From: Chloroflexota bacterium
Lineage (GTDB): Bacteria > Chloroflexota > Dehalococcoidia > Lucifugimonadales > Lucifugimonadaceae
Assembly (NCBI GenBank): GCA_029262735.1
Contig: JAJCYY010000052.1
Coordinates: forward strand, 18,343-82,342
Direction: 5' to 3'
Length of the DNA stretch: 64,000 nucleotides
A program made the position numbers and the translations under genes. Below are positions 40,820-48,764 of this stretch, in pieces (positions within the stretch are counted from its first letter, which is position 1; every line of letters starts with the position of its first letter). Under the pieces are notes generated by a model that worked only from the letters and a program-made list of their open reading frames with translations, had not been told where the DNA came from and searched no databases.

Positions 40820-41410
40820 CTTGCGGCTGGCCCCCGATCTCCCATCGACTAAAATCAGGGCTCAACGACACAAGTTGCTGCGGCGAGTTGCGGCAGGCCC
40901 CCGATCTCAAATCGGCTAAAATTTGGCTCCCGCTATAGCGGTGAGCCCGTCGTTGCGGCTGGCCCCCGATCTCCCATCGGCTAAAATCAGGGCTCAACGA
41001 CGCAAGTTGCTGCGGCGAGTTGCGGCAGGCCCCCGATCTCAAATCGGCTAAAATGTGCGGCAGATCGTCCAGCGAGAGAAGCAGTTGCGGCTGGCCCCCG
41101 ATCTCCCATCGGCTAAAATTGGTGGGTCTCGAACCCACGACCACTGGGTGTTGCGGCTGGCCCCCGATCTCCCATCGGCTAAAATAAGCCATCATCAACG
41201 AGATAAACGGAGCAGTTGCGGCTGGCCCCCGATCTCCCATCGGCTAAAATGAAAACGCCATCAACGAGATAAACGGAGAAGTTGCGGCTGGCCCCTGATC
41301 TCCCATCAGCTAAAATGTAAGTCCCGCCACCCTCTTCCCCGTGTTGTTGTGGCTGGCCCCCGATCTCCCATCGGCTAAAATGCCTCGGTCTTGTCCACCA
41401 ACCGTCGCCA
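40820..41410 (+). CRISPR. Type II-C CRISPR array, nine repeats
   Basis: Nine 36-bp repeats, consensus starting GTTGCGGCTGGCCCCCGATC and ending CATCGGCTAAAAT, at 40820, 40887, 40952, 41019, 41084, 41150, 41215, 41281 and 41346. Spacers are 29-31 bp; a ninth spacer (41382-41410) abuts the cas1 stub. The repeat starts GTTG and ends AAAAT like other II-C repeats. Orientation is taken as plus because the tracrRNA and its terminator are on that strand. Repeats 1, 2, 4, 8 and 9 deviate. The TAAAAT at each repeat end resembles a -10 box, as in Neisseria arrays where each repeat carries a promoter. Confidence 0.97.
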
Positions 41411-41569
41411 GTTTGAGTAGGTGAGGCCTCGGGCGTTGCAGAGCAGGACTCCGATGTCGTCGAGGGGGATTCTCCCTTGCTCCTCACCGTGCCGGGTGAC
41501 CGTCATCAGGCCCCGTGTTCTGGTCAGGTGGCAGCCGTCGCAGGCTATCTCGACAACCCGGCCAATCAT
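41411..41569 (-). pseudogene. cas1: cas1, first 53 codons only
   Basis: MIGRVVEIA, TRTRGLMTV, GRIPLDDIGVLL and ARGLTYSN are the N-terminal beta-domain of type II Cas1. Homology stops after TYSN at 41411 and the frame runs through a spacer-length segment into a CRISPR repeat, where TTTTAG ends it. The catalytic core of Cas1, all of Cas2 and any leader are gone. The start overlaps the cas9 stop as ATGA, the normal coupled arrangement. Confidence 0.9.
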
Positions 41570-44500
41570 TTCGGCTGACCCGGATCCAGCACGCGGCCAA
41601 TCTCGTCTACGCCAATCTTGCGAAACCCCTGCTTCTGGAGCTGGCGCGCACTAAACTTTGATTCTTTGAGCGGATCGGATTTGTCGATTATCCGAGCTGC
41701 CACATTTGCTTCGTTGTGATCATCTAAGAACACGAACGTCCCACCCCTGCCAGCCGTCAATTTTCGCAGCTTTACAATCCGTCGCTTGTCTCCCGTGCTT
41801 AAGGCACCCATGTCTCCTTTGTGAAGCCGCATGAGCTTCCTGGCCGTGGGATCAACGCGCCCGGTGCGATCAACAGGACGGAACCTTGACCAATCTATAT
41901 CCGGTCGATTGGCCTCGAATGTGGGGATAGCCAAAATTTGCCAGTTGCCATCCCGCATAAGCCAGATTTCGACGAACTCGTTTGCTGCGGTGGCATAAGC
42001 CTTGTACGGCTTTCCGGACCGATCGCTGATGACTACCAGATTGCTCTGCTGCTCGATAACTCGGACGCTGCGGACACGGTGCACATGACCATTCATGGAT
42101 ACACCGTTCTTCCAGGCCCGTTTCGCGAACTCGGCTCCCTTCTCACCCGACTGTTCCCATAGACGCAGCAACACTTCTCTCAGTGCCCGGTCTCGTACTG
42201 CTTCCACATGCTTTCGACTGGTAAACCCGGAGAGGGGTTTGCTTACCACGACTGTGGCCGGAGATATTTCATTGCCCGCATCCACGATGCCGTAGGCCGT
42301 ATCGTTGTGAAGCTGATCAGTTGTCTTTCCGCTGTCGCTACGAGTGCCGTGGTCCGGCCTGTGTGAGACGACAATGCGATCAATGAGTGGTCGCAGGTCG
42401 TTGCGGGAGAAGCCTTCCCACGCAGGAGCCTGCTCTGCGATCTGGGCGAGGTTTTTGCTACGGGCAACCTCGCTGCTGTTGTCAACGGAGGCGGCTTTCA
42501 TCATCCGCTGAACCGTGGCCGGAGTTGTGCAAGCGACTACAAATGCGTCGATCGCATGGTGGCGATGGTCATCTCGTGTTTTCGCGTCCGGCGCGTTTCC
42601 GTCCTGTTTGCGTGATTCGTACAGCAGACCATTGAGCCCCCAGCCACGGCGAATGGCGGCGGTTAGCCTGCCGGGCGTTGCGTCCACGAACCTGCGTTTC
42701 TGGCTTTTTTCATCGAACAGGTGGGCGAGATAGGTGCGGGCTACGCGTGAAAAGTGCTTGGTCTCGTTGAGCTGGCGGACGAGGAATTCACCCTCGTCCT
42801 GGAACCGCTCCATAGCGTCCTCAAAGAACCGCCAACTCTTGGAGTCGCGCCTGTTCTGCTGCCTGAGCGTGTCGCCAATAACCTCAGCACGCTGCTTGAT
42901 CGCTTCGTAGTCGTAGCCCGCTGGATTGTGACCGAATGCTTCGTAGGGGGAGCGGTTACCCTTATCGCGGTTGGCACGCGCGAGGCAGACCACCTTGTTC
43001 GCAGGCGAGTCGTCAAGGGTTTTTGACATCGGGAGTATGTGGTCGACCTCAGTGGCAGCAGAGATGACCATCTCAAAGTTGATGGCCTCGCCTGTGTACG
43101 GGCAAAAGCGCGCATGTGGCGGCCCTTGCTCTTCCCAGAGGCGAAGCTTTCTTAGAACTTCCTGGCTTACCGACTGCTCAGCGGATTCCAAATCCTTCCG
43201 TAGGCGTTCATTGCGTTCTCCGCCCTCACGCTGGGAACGCTCAGCTTCTCGACGTTGCTCCCGGTTCATCTTCAAGTCACGCGCCAGTTCTACGACAATG
43301 TGTTGGGGCTTACCGTAGACATCGATCAGCCTGTTCACGACTCGCCGGAGTTGGCCGAGACCAATGTGGACAGTGGGGTTGGCGATGCGGCCGAAACGGG
43401 CAGGTGCGTCGCCGTCCGGAGCGTTGGGATCTGCACCAACAACCTGCTGCGGCAAAAGCTCGCCATAGTATGGCAGCCAGTCCAAGGCAGAGTCTGGCCG
43501 GAAATCTGAGTGGTGTGCGTAGTCCGGATGTGCTGCGACGGCTTCGGAGTAGACGTATTCGTCTTCCTCCATAAGCGGCACGAGATTGTTCAGGGCCTTC
43601 TCACTGAGGTGTACGTGGCCCTGTGGCAGACGGGCCGAGACGACGCGAGTAGCGGCCTTATCATCAAGGCCCCATCGTTCCCTTGCGATGCGGTGAACAG
43701 ATGCAGAGTCGTCGTCATCGAGAAGAACCCTGACGATGCCAGTGCGATCTTCCAGTGTCAGTTCACGCCAGCGATTTCCGAAGATATTGCGATTGGACAG
43801 AACGGCGGATGTTTCGTCGCCCTTAAGGCCCTTGCGATTCCACTGATCCAGGTTTACGCGAGTATCTTCTGGCAGGCCGATAATGCCAGGCAATTTTTCA
43901 AACTTGACTTCCTTTTGTGCGCGCAGTCGTGCGAGAAGACTAGCGCTCTCTTTGGGGTTCAGAGGACGCATGTCGTAGCCCAGGCCGGTCCTGACCCGGA
44001 TATTATTCACCTCTTGCACCATGCGGAATTCCTGGGCGATGGGCAGGCTGCGTTCGGCGCGCTTCTCACCCTGTTCCAGGAGACACCAGCCCGCCTCCAC
44101 TGCCCTGAGAGGCCGCTGGCGAAAGATGATCTGCTTCAGAGAATTCCACTGGTCCGGGCGGAGAGGATGGTGAATTTCCTGGGCATCACGGATAGCGTCG
44201 AATTCCGCCTCGTACATTGCTCTGTCGGGGTAAAGACCGTGACCGGCGCGTGCGCGGACGGTACGCTGATTCCGGTGGCGGCGAAAGAGGAATTCGCCCA
44301 ACGTACGCGCACCGGACTCTTCCATGCGGCGGTAGAGTTCACTGGTGTCCGCCCTGGCTTTCTTAGCCTCGGCATCATCAGCGCTGTCCGACTTACGGTT
44401 CGACTTGAACCCGCGACGTTGGCCGAGGTGGAACAAGGCACGGCTGATCTCATAAGGGGAAAGCGCGTGATCAAGCGCTCTTGATCGAAGAAGGTACGGG

Positions 44501-44793
44501 TCAAGCGATTCCAGGGACTTGCGCTCAGATTCGTCTGTTGGCATGAGGGCACAGGCGATGAGCGCTTCCATCAAGTCAGTACGTCGCAACAGGTAGCGGT
44601 CTCGACGCCTGCGTTGGCCGCGAGGCACACGGCGTTGCACAGCTAGGGAGCTTTTGTCTTTGCGGTTACGTCCGTCAGAGAAGATGCGTACCCCGATGTC
44701 GATGACATCCGTCGGCTGTCCTTCGTCATCCACCTTGACGGCGGCCCAGCCAAGTGAGTTCGTGCCCAGGTCAAGCCCGAGTCTGTAATTCAT
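41566..44793 (-). CDS. cas9: Cas9, type II-C RNA-guided DNA endonuclease
   Basis: 1075 residues, the usual II-C size. RuvC-I LGLDLGTNSLGWA (D8); arginine-rich bridge helix around 54-75 (RRVPRGQRRRRDRYLLRR); RuvC-II HIVVELAR (E502); HNH with EVDHILP (D584, H585) and ANRDKGN (N608); RuvC-III HHAIDAFVVA (H746, D749). All catalytic residues are present. The C-terminal 300 residues hold the wedge and PAM-interacting region. AGGAG precedes the ATG by nine bases. With cas1 broken, it can only use the stored spacers. tracrRNA is divergent from it. Confidence 0.97.
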   Translation of the reverse strand: MNYRLGLDLGTNSLGWAAVKVDDEGQPTDVIDIGVRIFSDGRNRKDKSSLAVQRRVPRGQRRRRDRYLLRRTDLMEALIACALMPTDESERKSLESLDPYLLRSRALDHALSPYEISRALFHLGQRRGFKSNRKSDSADDAEAKKARADTSELYRRMEESGARTLGEFLFRRHRNQRTVRARAGHGLYPDRAMYEAEFDAIRDAQEIHHPLRPDQWNSLKQIIFRQRPLRAVEAGWCLLEQGEKRAERSLPIAQEFRMVQEVNNIRVRTGLGYDMRPLNPKESASLLARLRAQKEVKFEKLPGIIGLPEDTRVNLDQWNRKGLKGDETSAVLSNRNIFGNRWRELTLEDRTGIVRVLLDDDDSASVHRIARERWGLDDKAATRVVSARLPQGHVHLSEKALNNLVPLMEEDEYVYSEAVAAHPDYAHHSDFRPDSALDWLPYYGELLPQQVVGADPNAPDGDAPARFGRIANPTVHIGLGQLRRVVNRLIDVYGKPQHIVVELARDLKMNREQRREAERSQREGGERNERLRKDLESAEQSVSQEVLRKLRLWEEQGPPHARFCPYTGEAINFEMVISAATEVDHILPMSKTLDDSPANKVVCLARANRDKGNRSPYEAFGHNPAGYDYEAIKQRAEVIGDTLRQQNRRDSKSWRFFEDAMERFQDEGEFLVRQLNETKHFSRVARTYLAHLFDEKSQKRRFVDATPGRLTAAIRRGWGLNGLLYESRKQDGNAPDAKTRDDHRHHAIDAFVVACTTPATVQRMMKAASVDNSSEVARSKNLAQIAEQAPAWEGFSRNDLRPLIDRIVVSHRPDHGTRSDSGKTTDQLHNDTAYGIVDAGNEISPATVVVSKPLSGFTSRKHVEAVRDRALREVLLRLWEQSGEKGAEFAKRAWKNGVSMNGHVHRVRSVRVIEQQSNLVVISDRSGKPYKAYATAANEFVEIWLMRDGNWQILAIPTFEANRPDIDWSRFRPVDRTGRVDPTARKLMRLHKGDMGALSTGDKRRIVKLRKLTAGRGGTFVFLDDHNEANVAARIIDKSDPLKESKFSARQLQKQGFRKIGVDEIGRVLDPGQPK

Positions 44794-44869
44794 CTGATTG
44801 ACTCCTGTATGAGACGATTGTTGTTCACATTAACGACCAGTGTTAAGCTCCTAATAGTTGGCGGGGTTC

Positions 44870-44990
44870 AAACGAAAGTTTAGCCGATGGGAGATCGGGG
44901 ACCTTTGGAAATGTCCTACGGGGCACCTCCAGCCGTTAACAAGCCTTTATGGCACGAAATGAAAGAGCAGACTACGGTCTGCTCTTTTCT
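44870..44990 (+). ncRNA. tracrRNA with split anti-repeat
   Basis: Bases 44877-44900 are complementary to the 3' two thirds of the repeat (23 of 24). A 28-base insert (44901-44928) follows, then CCAGCCGTTAAC (44929-44940), complementary to the repeat start GTTGCGGCTGG with small mismatch. Right after it comes AAGCCTTTATGGC, a short nexus hairpin in the same place as in Neisseria tracrRNA, and a strong terminator. A possible promoter is TTAACG/TAATAG (16-base spacing) near 44830-44857. Ends are estimated. Confidence 0.82.
44962..44990 (+). terminator. Intrinsic terminator of the tracrRNA
   Basis: AAAGAGCAGAC and GTCTGCTCTTT pair fully (11 bp) around the loop TACG, followed by TCTT. In Cas9 guides this also forms the last tracrRNA stem. 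Confidence 0.9.
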
Positions 44991-45430
44991 TATTAAGACG
45001 AATAATCGTGGTGGTGGTGAGTAGTGTGGCAGTGAAGTGGACTGCCACGCGGAAAATTGAAGGCTCCGATCTCTGAACGGATCGAGCGATGACAGGATCA
45101 CCCGTGTGTTCTGCGGATGCCTGATTGCGGTTACCCGGCGGTGTCCAATCCCGCGAGACGACCTGCGGTTGCCATAGCTCTGTGAGTGTCGTCTGAACCA
45201 GCGGACGTAGCCGTTACCGACGAGCCACTACGATTCCAGCTGGTTACTTGCCACTGCACCTACATGGGCATGTCTGATTTCTTGGACGTGCGATTCCAAC
45301 GGGAATGAGGTCGCGAATCTAAGCGGCAGTTCGGAGGGTGCCTTTTCACTAGGAGAATTGTAGCCGCCACGTAGGCCTATTAGGGCCCTAGAGGAACATC
45401 GTCTACTTAGGCTCCAAGTAGCATCAGTGC
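44991..45430. other. Intergenic, nothing recognised
   Basis: About 440 bases between the tracrRNA terminator and the HNH gene. No repeat, RNA or coding signal is clear. Confidence 0.4.
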
Positions 45431-46237
45431 ATGACCTCCATCGAAGAAATTGCGAACATGTATGGCGTGAGCATCACCGATGCAAGGAAGATAGCTCGCG
45501 TGCTGGATTCGGAGGAATTCAACGGCCGGAGCGCTGAAATAATCGATCTGGAACGTGTGTGGAAGATCTGGAATACATGGCAGGAGAATTCACGCCGTGA
45601 CTTGGAAAAACAGGCGCTTCGATTGTGGGCTCCAGTTATCGAGCATGGCAAGAAGGTGGGTTTGAGGGAATCTGAAGCAATTAAGTGGTTCAAGGAGGAA
45701 CAGACGAACTTCCTCAGAACCGGTCTAAAACCGTCCGATAACTTCATCCGCCTATCCATGCGGCAAGTAGGCGTTGTTGAAGACGTCGGCCCATCGTGGC
45801 GGAGAATGAAATATCAGTGGCAGAAAAGAAAGAAACGAGGGGGTGATCGGAAATATGTCGTGCGTAGGTCCGCTGGTCTGACACTTACGTCCAAGCTACG
45901 CAAACAGGTGATCGACGAAGAAGGTGATCGATGCAGTTATTGCCATGAATTCACGGATGCTCCTGAGGTCGACCACATCGTGCAGACACTCGGAAGATAC
46001 CTCAACGGGAGCCGTAACAACCTCACGGTTGCCTGCCCATCATGCAACAAGAGCAAGGGTGGTGGGGATGTACTTGCTTGGGCCAGAACACAAGGTCCGT
46101 CAATACTTTGGAGTGTGGTCGAGCTACTTAAGGTACGGCAGCTGTTCGTGGATGAATGCATCTACTGCGGTGAGGTGCTGACTGACAACACCTTGGGAAT
46201 GTGCGACGGGTGCTGGAGCGACGTAACCGCAAGCTGA
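45431..46237 (+). CDS. HNH endonuclease-like protein
   Basis: 268 residues. An N-terminal helix-turn-helix-like segment (IEEIANMYGVSITDARKIARVLD) is followed by an alpha-helical middle, then a classic HNH/McrA domain: CSYCHEF, EVDHIVQ with the catalytic histidine, NNLTVACPSCNKSKG. The C-terminus has a second zinc ribbon (CIYCGEV...CDGCW). Such proteins cut DNA, often in restriction, homing or toxin roles. It faces the ABC-3C operon tail to tail and follows the CRISPR locus, so a defence role is likely but unproven. Confidence 0.85.
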   Translation: MTSIEEIANMYGVSITDARKIARVLDSEEFNGRSAEIIDLERVWKIWNTWQENSRRDLEKQALRLWAPVIEHGKKVGLRESEAIKWFKEEQTNFLRTGLKPSDNFIRLSMRQVGVVEDVGPSWRRMKYQWQKRKKRGGDRKYVVRRSAGLTLTSKLRKQVIDEEGDRCSYCHEFTDAPEVDHIVQTLGRYLNGSRNNLTVACPSCNKSKGGGDVLAWARTQGPSILWSVVELLKVRQLFVDECIYCGEVLTDNTLGMCDGCWSDVTAS

Positions 46238-46410
46238 CCGTCGACCTTCACGAGGTGGTCGACGCGTCAAGTACCAAGGCAATTACTTCAACCGTCCAGA
46301 ACGCAATCAGCCAGGCAACGACTACCGCGATAGCAAAGGCACCAAGATGGTAACTTTTTCACCCACCTCAGGCGTCTATACGAAAGAAAGATTGGGGCCA
46401 GATAGTAGAC

Positions 46411-48252
46411 TTAGAAAGAATCGTCGACTGTCGGAATGAAACCAGCTCGTCCGACGTCGGTTGCTGTGAAACGTATGTGGTTATACCTGTCAGTGAGGTC
46501 ATCCGAAGGTGTTTCGTTCTCCAATATGATCACTTGCTGTTCTGGGAACCTCGTGGCCAAACTTCTGAAGAATGAGTCTTTCACACGCGGTGAAAACCCA
46601 GATTCAGATTGATCCGGCTCACGGTAAACAACGAGAGGTGAATCGACCAGAACGAAACCTGGATGTGCCAAACGAGAATTGGTGCAGTAACTGAGAAGCG
46701 CTAGATTGAATGCAGTGTGCGTGAGAGCTCTGACTCCTTTTCCGAAACTGCCGCGTGCCCGGCCGCCGATCCGAAGATCTTGACTGCTTACATCAAAAGT
46801 GACCCGCTCCAAATCGGGAATGTGCCAGGACTCCAAGATTGACTGTGCTGTCAGTGCGAACATTTCCAAGTGCTGTCCACTCCAATTTGTGGTTGTCTGA
46901 GCGTCCGCGTTGTTGGTCGTAGCACCAGCTAGTTCGTCTCGCAACACTTGATATTCGTTGACTCGTTCCTGGAGTCTGACAATTTGAACCAGCATTTCCT
47001 TACGATCTTGCACAGCTTTGATGTTATCGATAATCTCTTTTATTTTTGGCCTAAGCTCATCATCTAGCTGCGATCTAGTTTCGCTCACTTTTTCGGACCG
47101 AACCTCATTGGATTGCATCAAGGTTTGAAGTTCGGACTCGTTTGCTTGAATAGTCTCACCCAGTTCAGAGCTAAGTGTCCGTATTTTTTCGGCTTCGGCC
47201 CGAGCAGCCTGGGCCACTGATGTCGGATTCGAATCTGACTGAACGTGATCTACCGAACTATGCTCATCGAGTGCGCCACATATTGGACATCGATCCTCTA
47301 CAAGTTGAACCAGCAGCTCTCCTGTCTCCTCAATGGCCTGCAATCGAGCTAGGTCTGTCCCGTACTGAGCAACCAATAGTCTGAACCGCGCCTGAAGCTC
47401 CTGAAGAACGGCTATTTGAGATTCTCCGGTGGTAAATTCATTCCATATTTCTGCTCGTTGTTGTTCAAGGCCAGTAATAGTTTCTTTCTCAGTTTCTAAA
47501 CCAGCGTCTAACTCATTCAATTCGGAGTCAACGCTATTTAGTGTGTCCTGAACAGACTCGGATTCACCTTCGTTTTCGAGATCTTTCAATTGTTGCATTA
47601 CACGAGCAATTAACGTGTCAAGCATTGCCATTTTAGATTCATTATCACGGTGAGTTTCTTGTAGATCGATCTCTTCAATCGATGATGAATCATCGACGCC
47701 GGTCAGCAATAGATTAAACACACTGGACTCAGCCGTTCTGCCCGTCGGGTTTGAAGTGTGAATAGGTGAATCGGACGATATCACAGCTTCTTCATTGACA
47801 ACAATCAACCTTGCCAAGTTTCTGAAACTGATATGTCGTGTGGCTCCCCGTCGGTTCCAGCGAATGTATTTACCATTCAATCCAGATAGTGACAGCAAGA
47901 ATCTTGATACGTTTGTATCACGATCAGCACTGTGTTTAGCAGAGAGACGTTGGGTTGATCCGTCCGGGTTTGTCAATTCGATACCGGGACCGTGCAATGA
48001 TCGTCTTAATGAATATTCTTGATCGCCGACATACGTTTTGATGTTTACGATAACGTTTTCGTATTCACCTGCTTGGGGAATGGCCTTAGGTGTGGCGCTT
48101 CGGCCGAATACATAGTCTAGACAATCAGCAATATAGGTTTTTCCAGTGTCCGATGGGCCACTGACTAGATTTAAGCCTTTTTTAAACTGAACTGAGGCCT
48201 GCGGTGTACTAGCACCGGTCAAGTTGACACTCGTGATGTAGAATCCGGTCAT
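46411..48252 (-). CDS. ABC-3C system ATPase (SMC/RecN-like)
   Basis: 613 residues: Walker A SGPSDTGKT (32-39), long coiled coils (about 195-300 and 345-450) with a zinc-hook-like CPICG between them, and a C-terminal half with signature-like GSFGKGVRALTHTA and Walker B FVLVDSPLV. This is the ATPase of ABC three-component conflict systems. It is the last gene of the operon and its ATG overlaps the middle-component stop (ATGA). It probably senses or loads on DNA and licenses the nuclease effector. Confidence 0.85.
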   Translation of the reverse strand: MTGFYITSVNLTGASTPQASVQFKKGLNLVSGPSDTGKTYIADCLDYVFGRSATPKAIPQAGEYENVIVNIKTYVGDQEYSLRRSLHGPGIELTNPDGSTQRLSAKHSADRDTNVSRFLLSLSGLNGKYIRWNRRGATRHISFRNLARLIVVNEEAVISSDSPIHTSNPTGRTAESSVFNLLLTGVDDSSSIEEIDLQETHRDNESKMAMLDTLIARVMQQLKDLENEGESESVQDTLNSVDSELNELDAGLETEKETITGLEQQRAEIWNEFTTGESQIAVLQELQARFRLLVAQYGTDLARLQAIEETGELLVQLVEDRCPICGALDEHSSVDHVQSDSNPTSVAQAARAEAEKIRTLSSELGETIQANESELQTLMQSNEVRSEKVSETRSQLDDELRPKIKEIIDNIKAVQDRKEMLVQIVRLQERVNEYQVLRDELAGATTNNADAQTTTNWSGQHLEMFALTAQSILESWHIPDLERVTFDVSSQDLRIGGRARGSFGKGVRALTHTAFNLALLSYCTNSRLAHPGFVLVDSPLVVYREPDQSESGFSPRVKDSFFRSLATRFPEQQVIILENETPSDDLTDRYNHIRFTATDVGRAGFIPTVDDSF

Positions 48253-48764
48253 CTAATCACCTGCTCATCGATCCACAGCAAAGACTCGCTCGTGAACTCA
48301 GCACCCCATTTATCAATATTTGCTCGGGCTAATTCACGTATTTCTTCTTCTTGCATCTCTCCAAAGCGCTCAATCAACCACGTTGCGCGATTTCTTAGTT
48401 TCTCGATATATGGCGCAGTTATTGCGTCCAAGAAAAGCGCTGCACTATCAGTAGCAGAATACGAGATACCATCATCGCGAAAAACCTTTATTACTAGGTT
48501 GCGGCTTTCGAATAAGAGAAGGCCTCTTTGTAACGCTTCACGTCGCACCAGCAATTCCCCACCTCTGTGCGGTGTCTTGGGGTGAACTCCTGGAGGACCA
48601 CCTTCAATATCGTCGGAGTGTACTAAGAGGTAGTCAAATACAACCAATGACTGAACTTCGTAGCTACGCGGGAACGCGTCAGCTAATACCACCAACGTGC
48701 GTAAGCCGATCTCAACTGGTCCGTTGAAGGGATCGATCAACCTAGTTGTAGGAGTGGTTGTCAT
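48249..48764 (-). CDS. ABC-3C middle component
   Basis: From MTTTPTTRLIDPFNGPVEIGL (48764) the product is 171 residues. The conserved stretch SLVVFDYLLVHSDDIEGGPPG, then VHPKTPHRGGELLVRREALQRGL, matches the middle component (MC) proteins of ABC three-component systems, which bridge ATPase and effector. A longer frame begins 14 codons upstream, but 48764 gives ATGA overlap with the upstream gene; both junctions of this operon are ATGA. Confidence 0.85.
   Translation of the reverse strand: MTTTPTTRLIDPFNGPVEIGLRTLVVLADAFPRSYEVQSLVVFDYLLVHSDDIEGGPPGVHPKTPHRGGELLVRREALQRGLLLFESRNLVIKVFRDDGISYSATDSAALFLDAITAPYIEKLRNRATWLIERFGEMQEEEIRELARANIDKWGAEFTSESLLWIDEQVIR

Noticed and set aside
40746..41240. 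164-codon minus-strand frame across the CRISPR array
   Set aside because: It is made of translated repeats (SRWEIGGQPQ each unit) and only reflects that repeat plus spacer lengths happen to keep frame.
44820..44905. tracrRNA on the minus strand
   Set aside because: The anti-repeat could also pair in that orientation, but no nexus or terminator follows; the plus strand has both.
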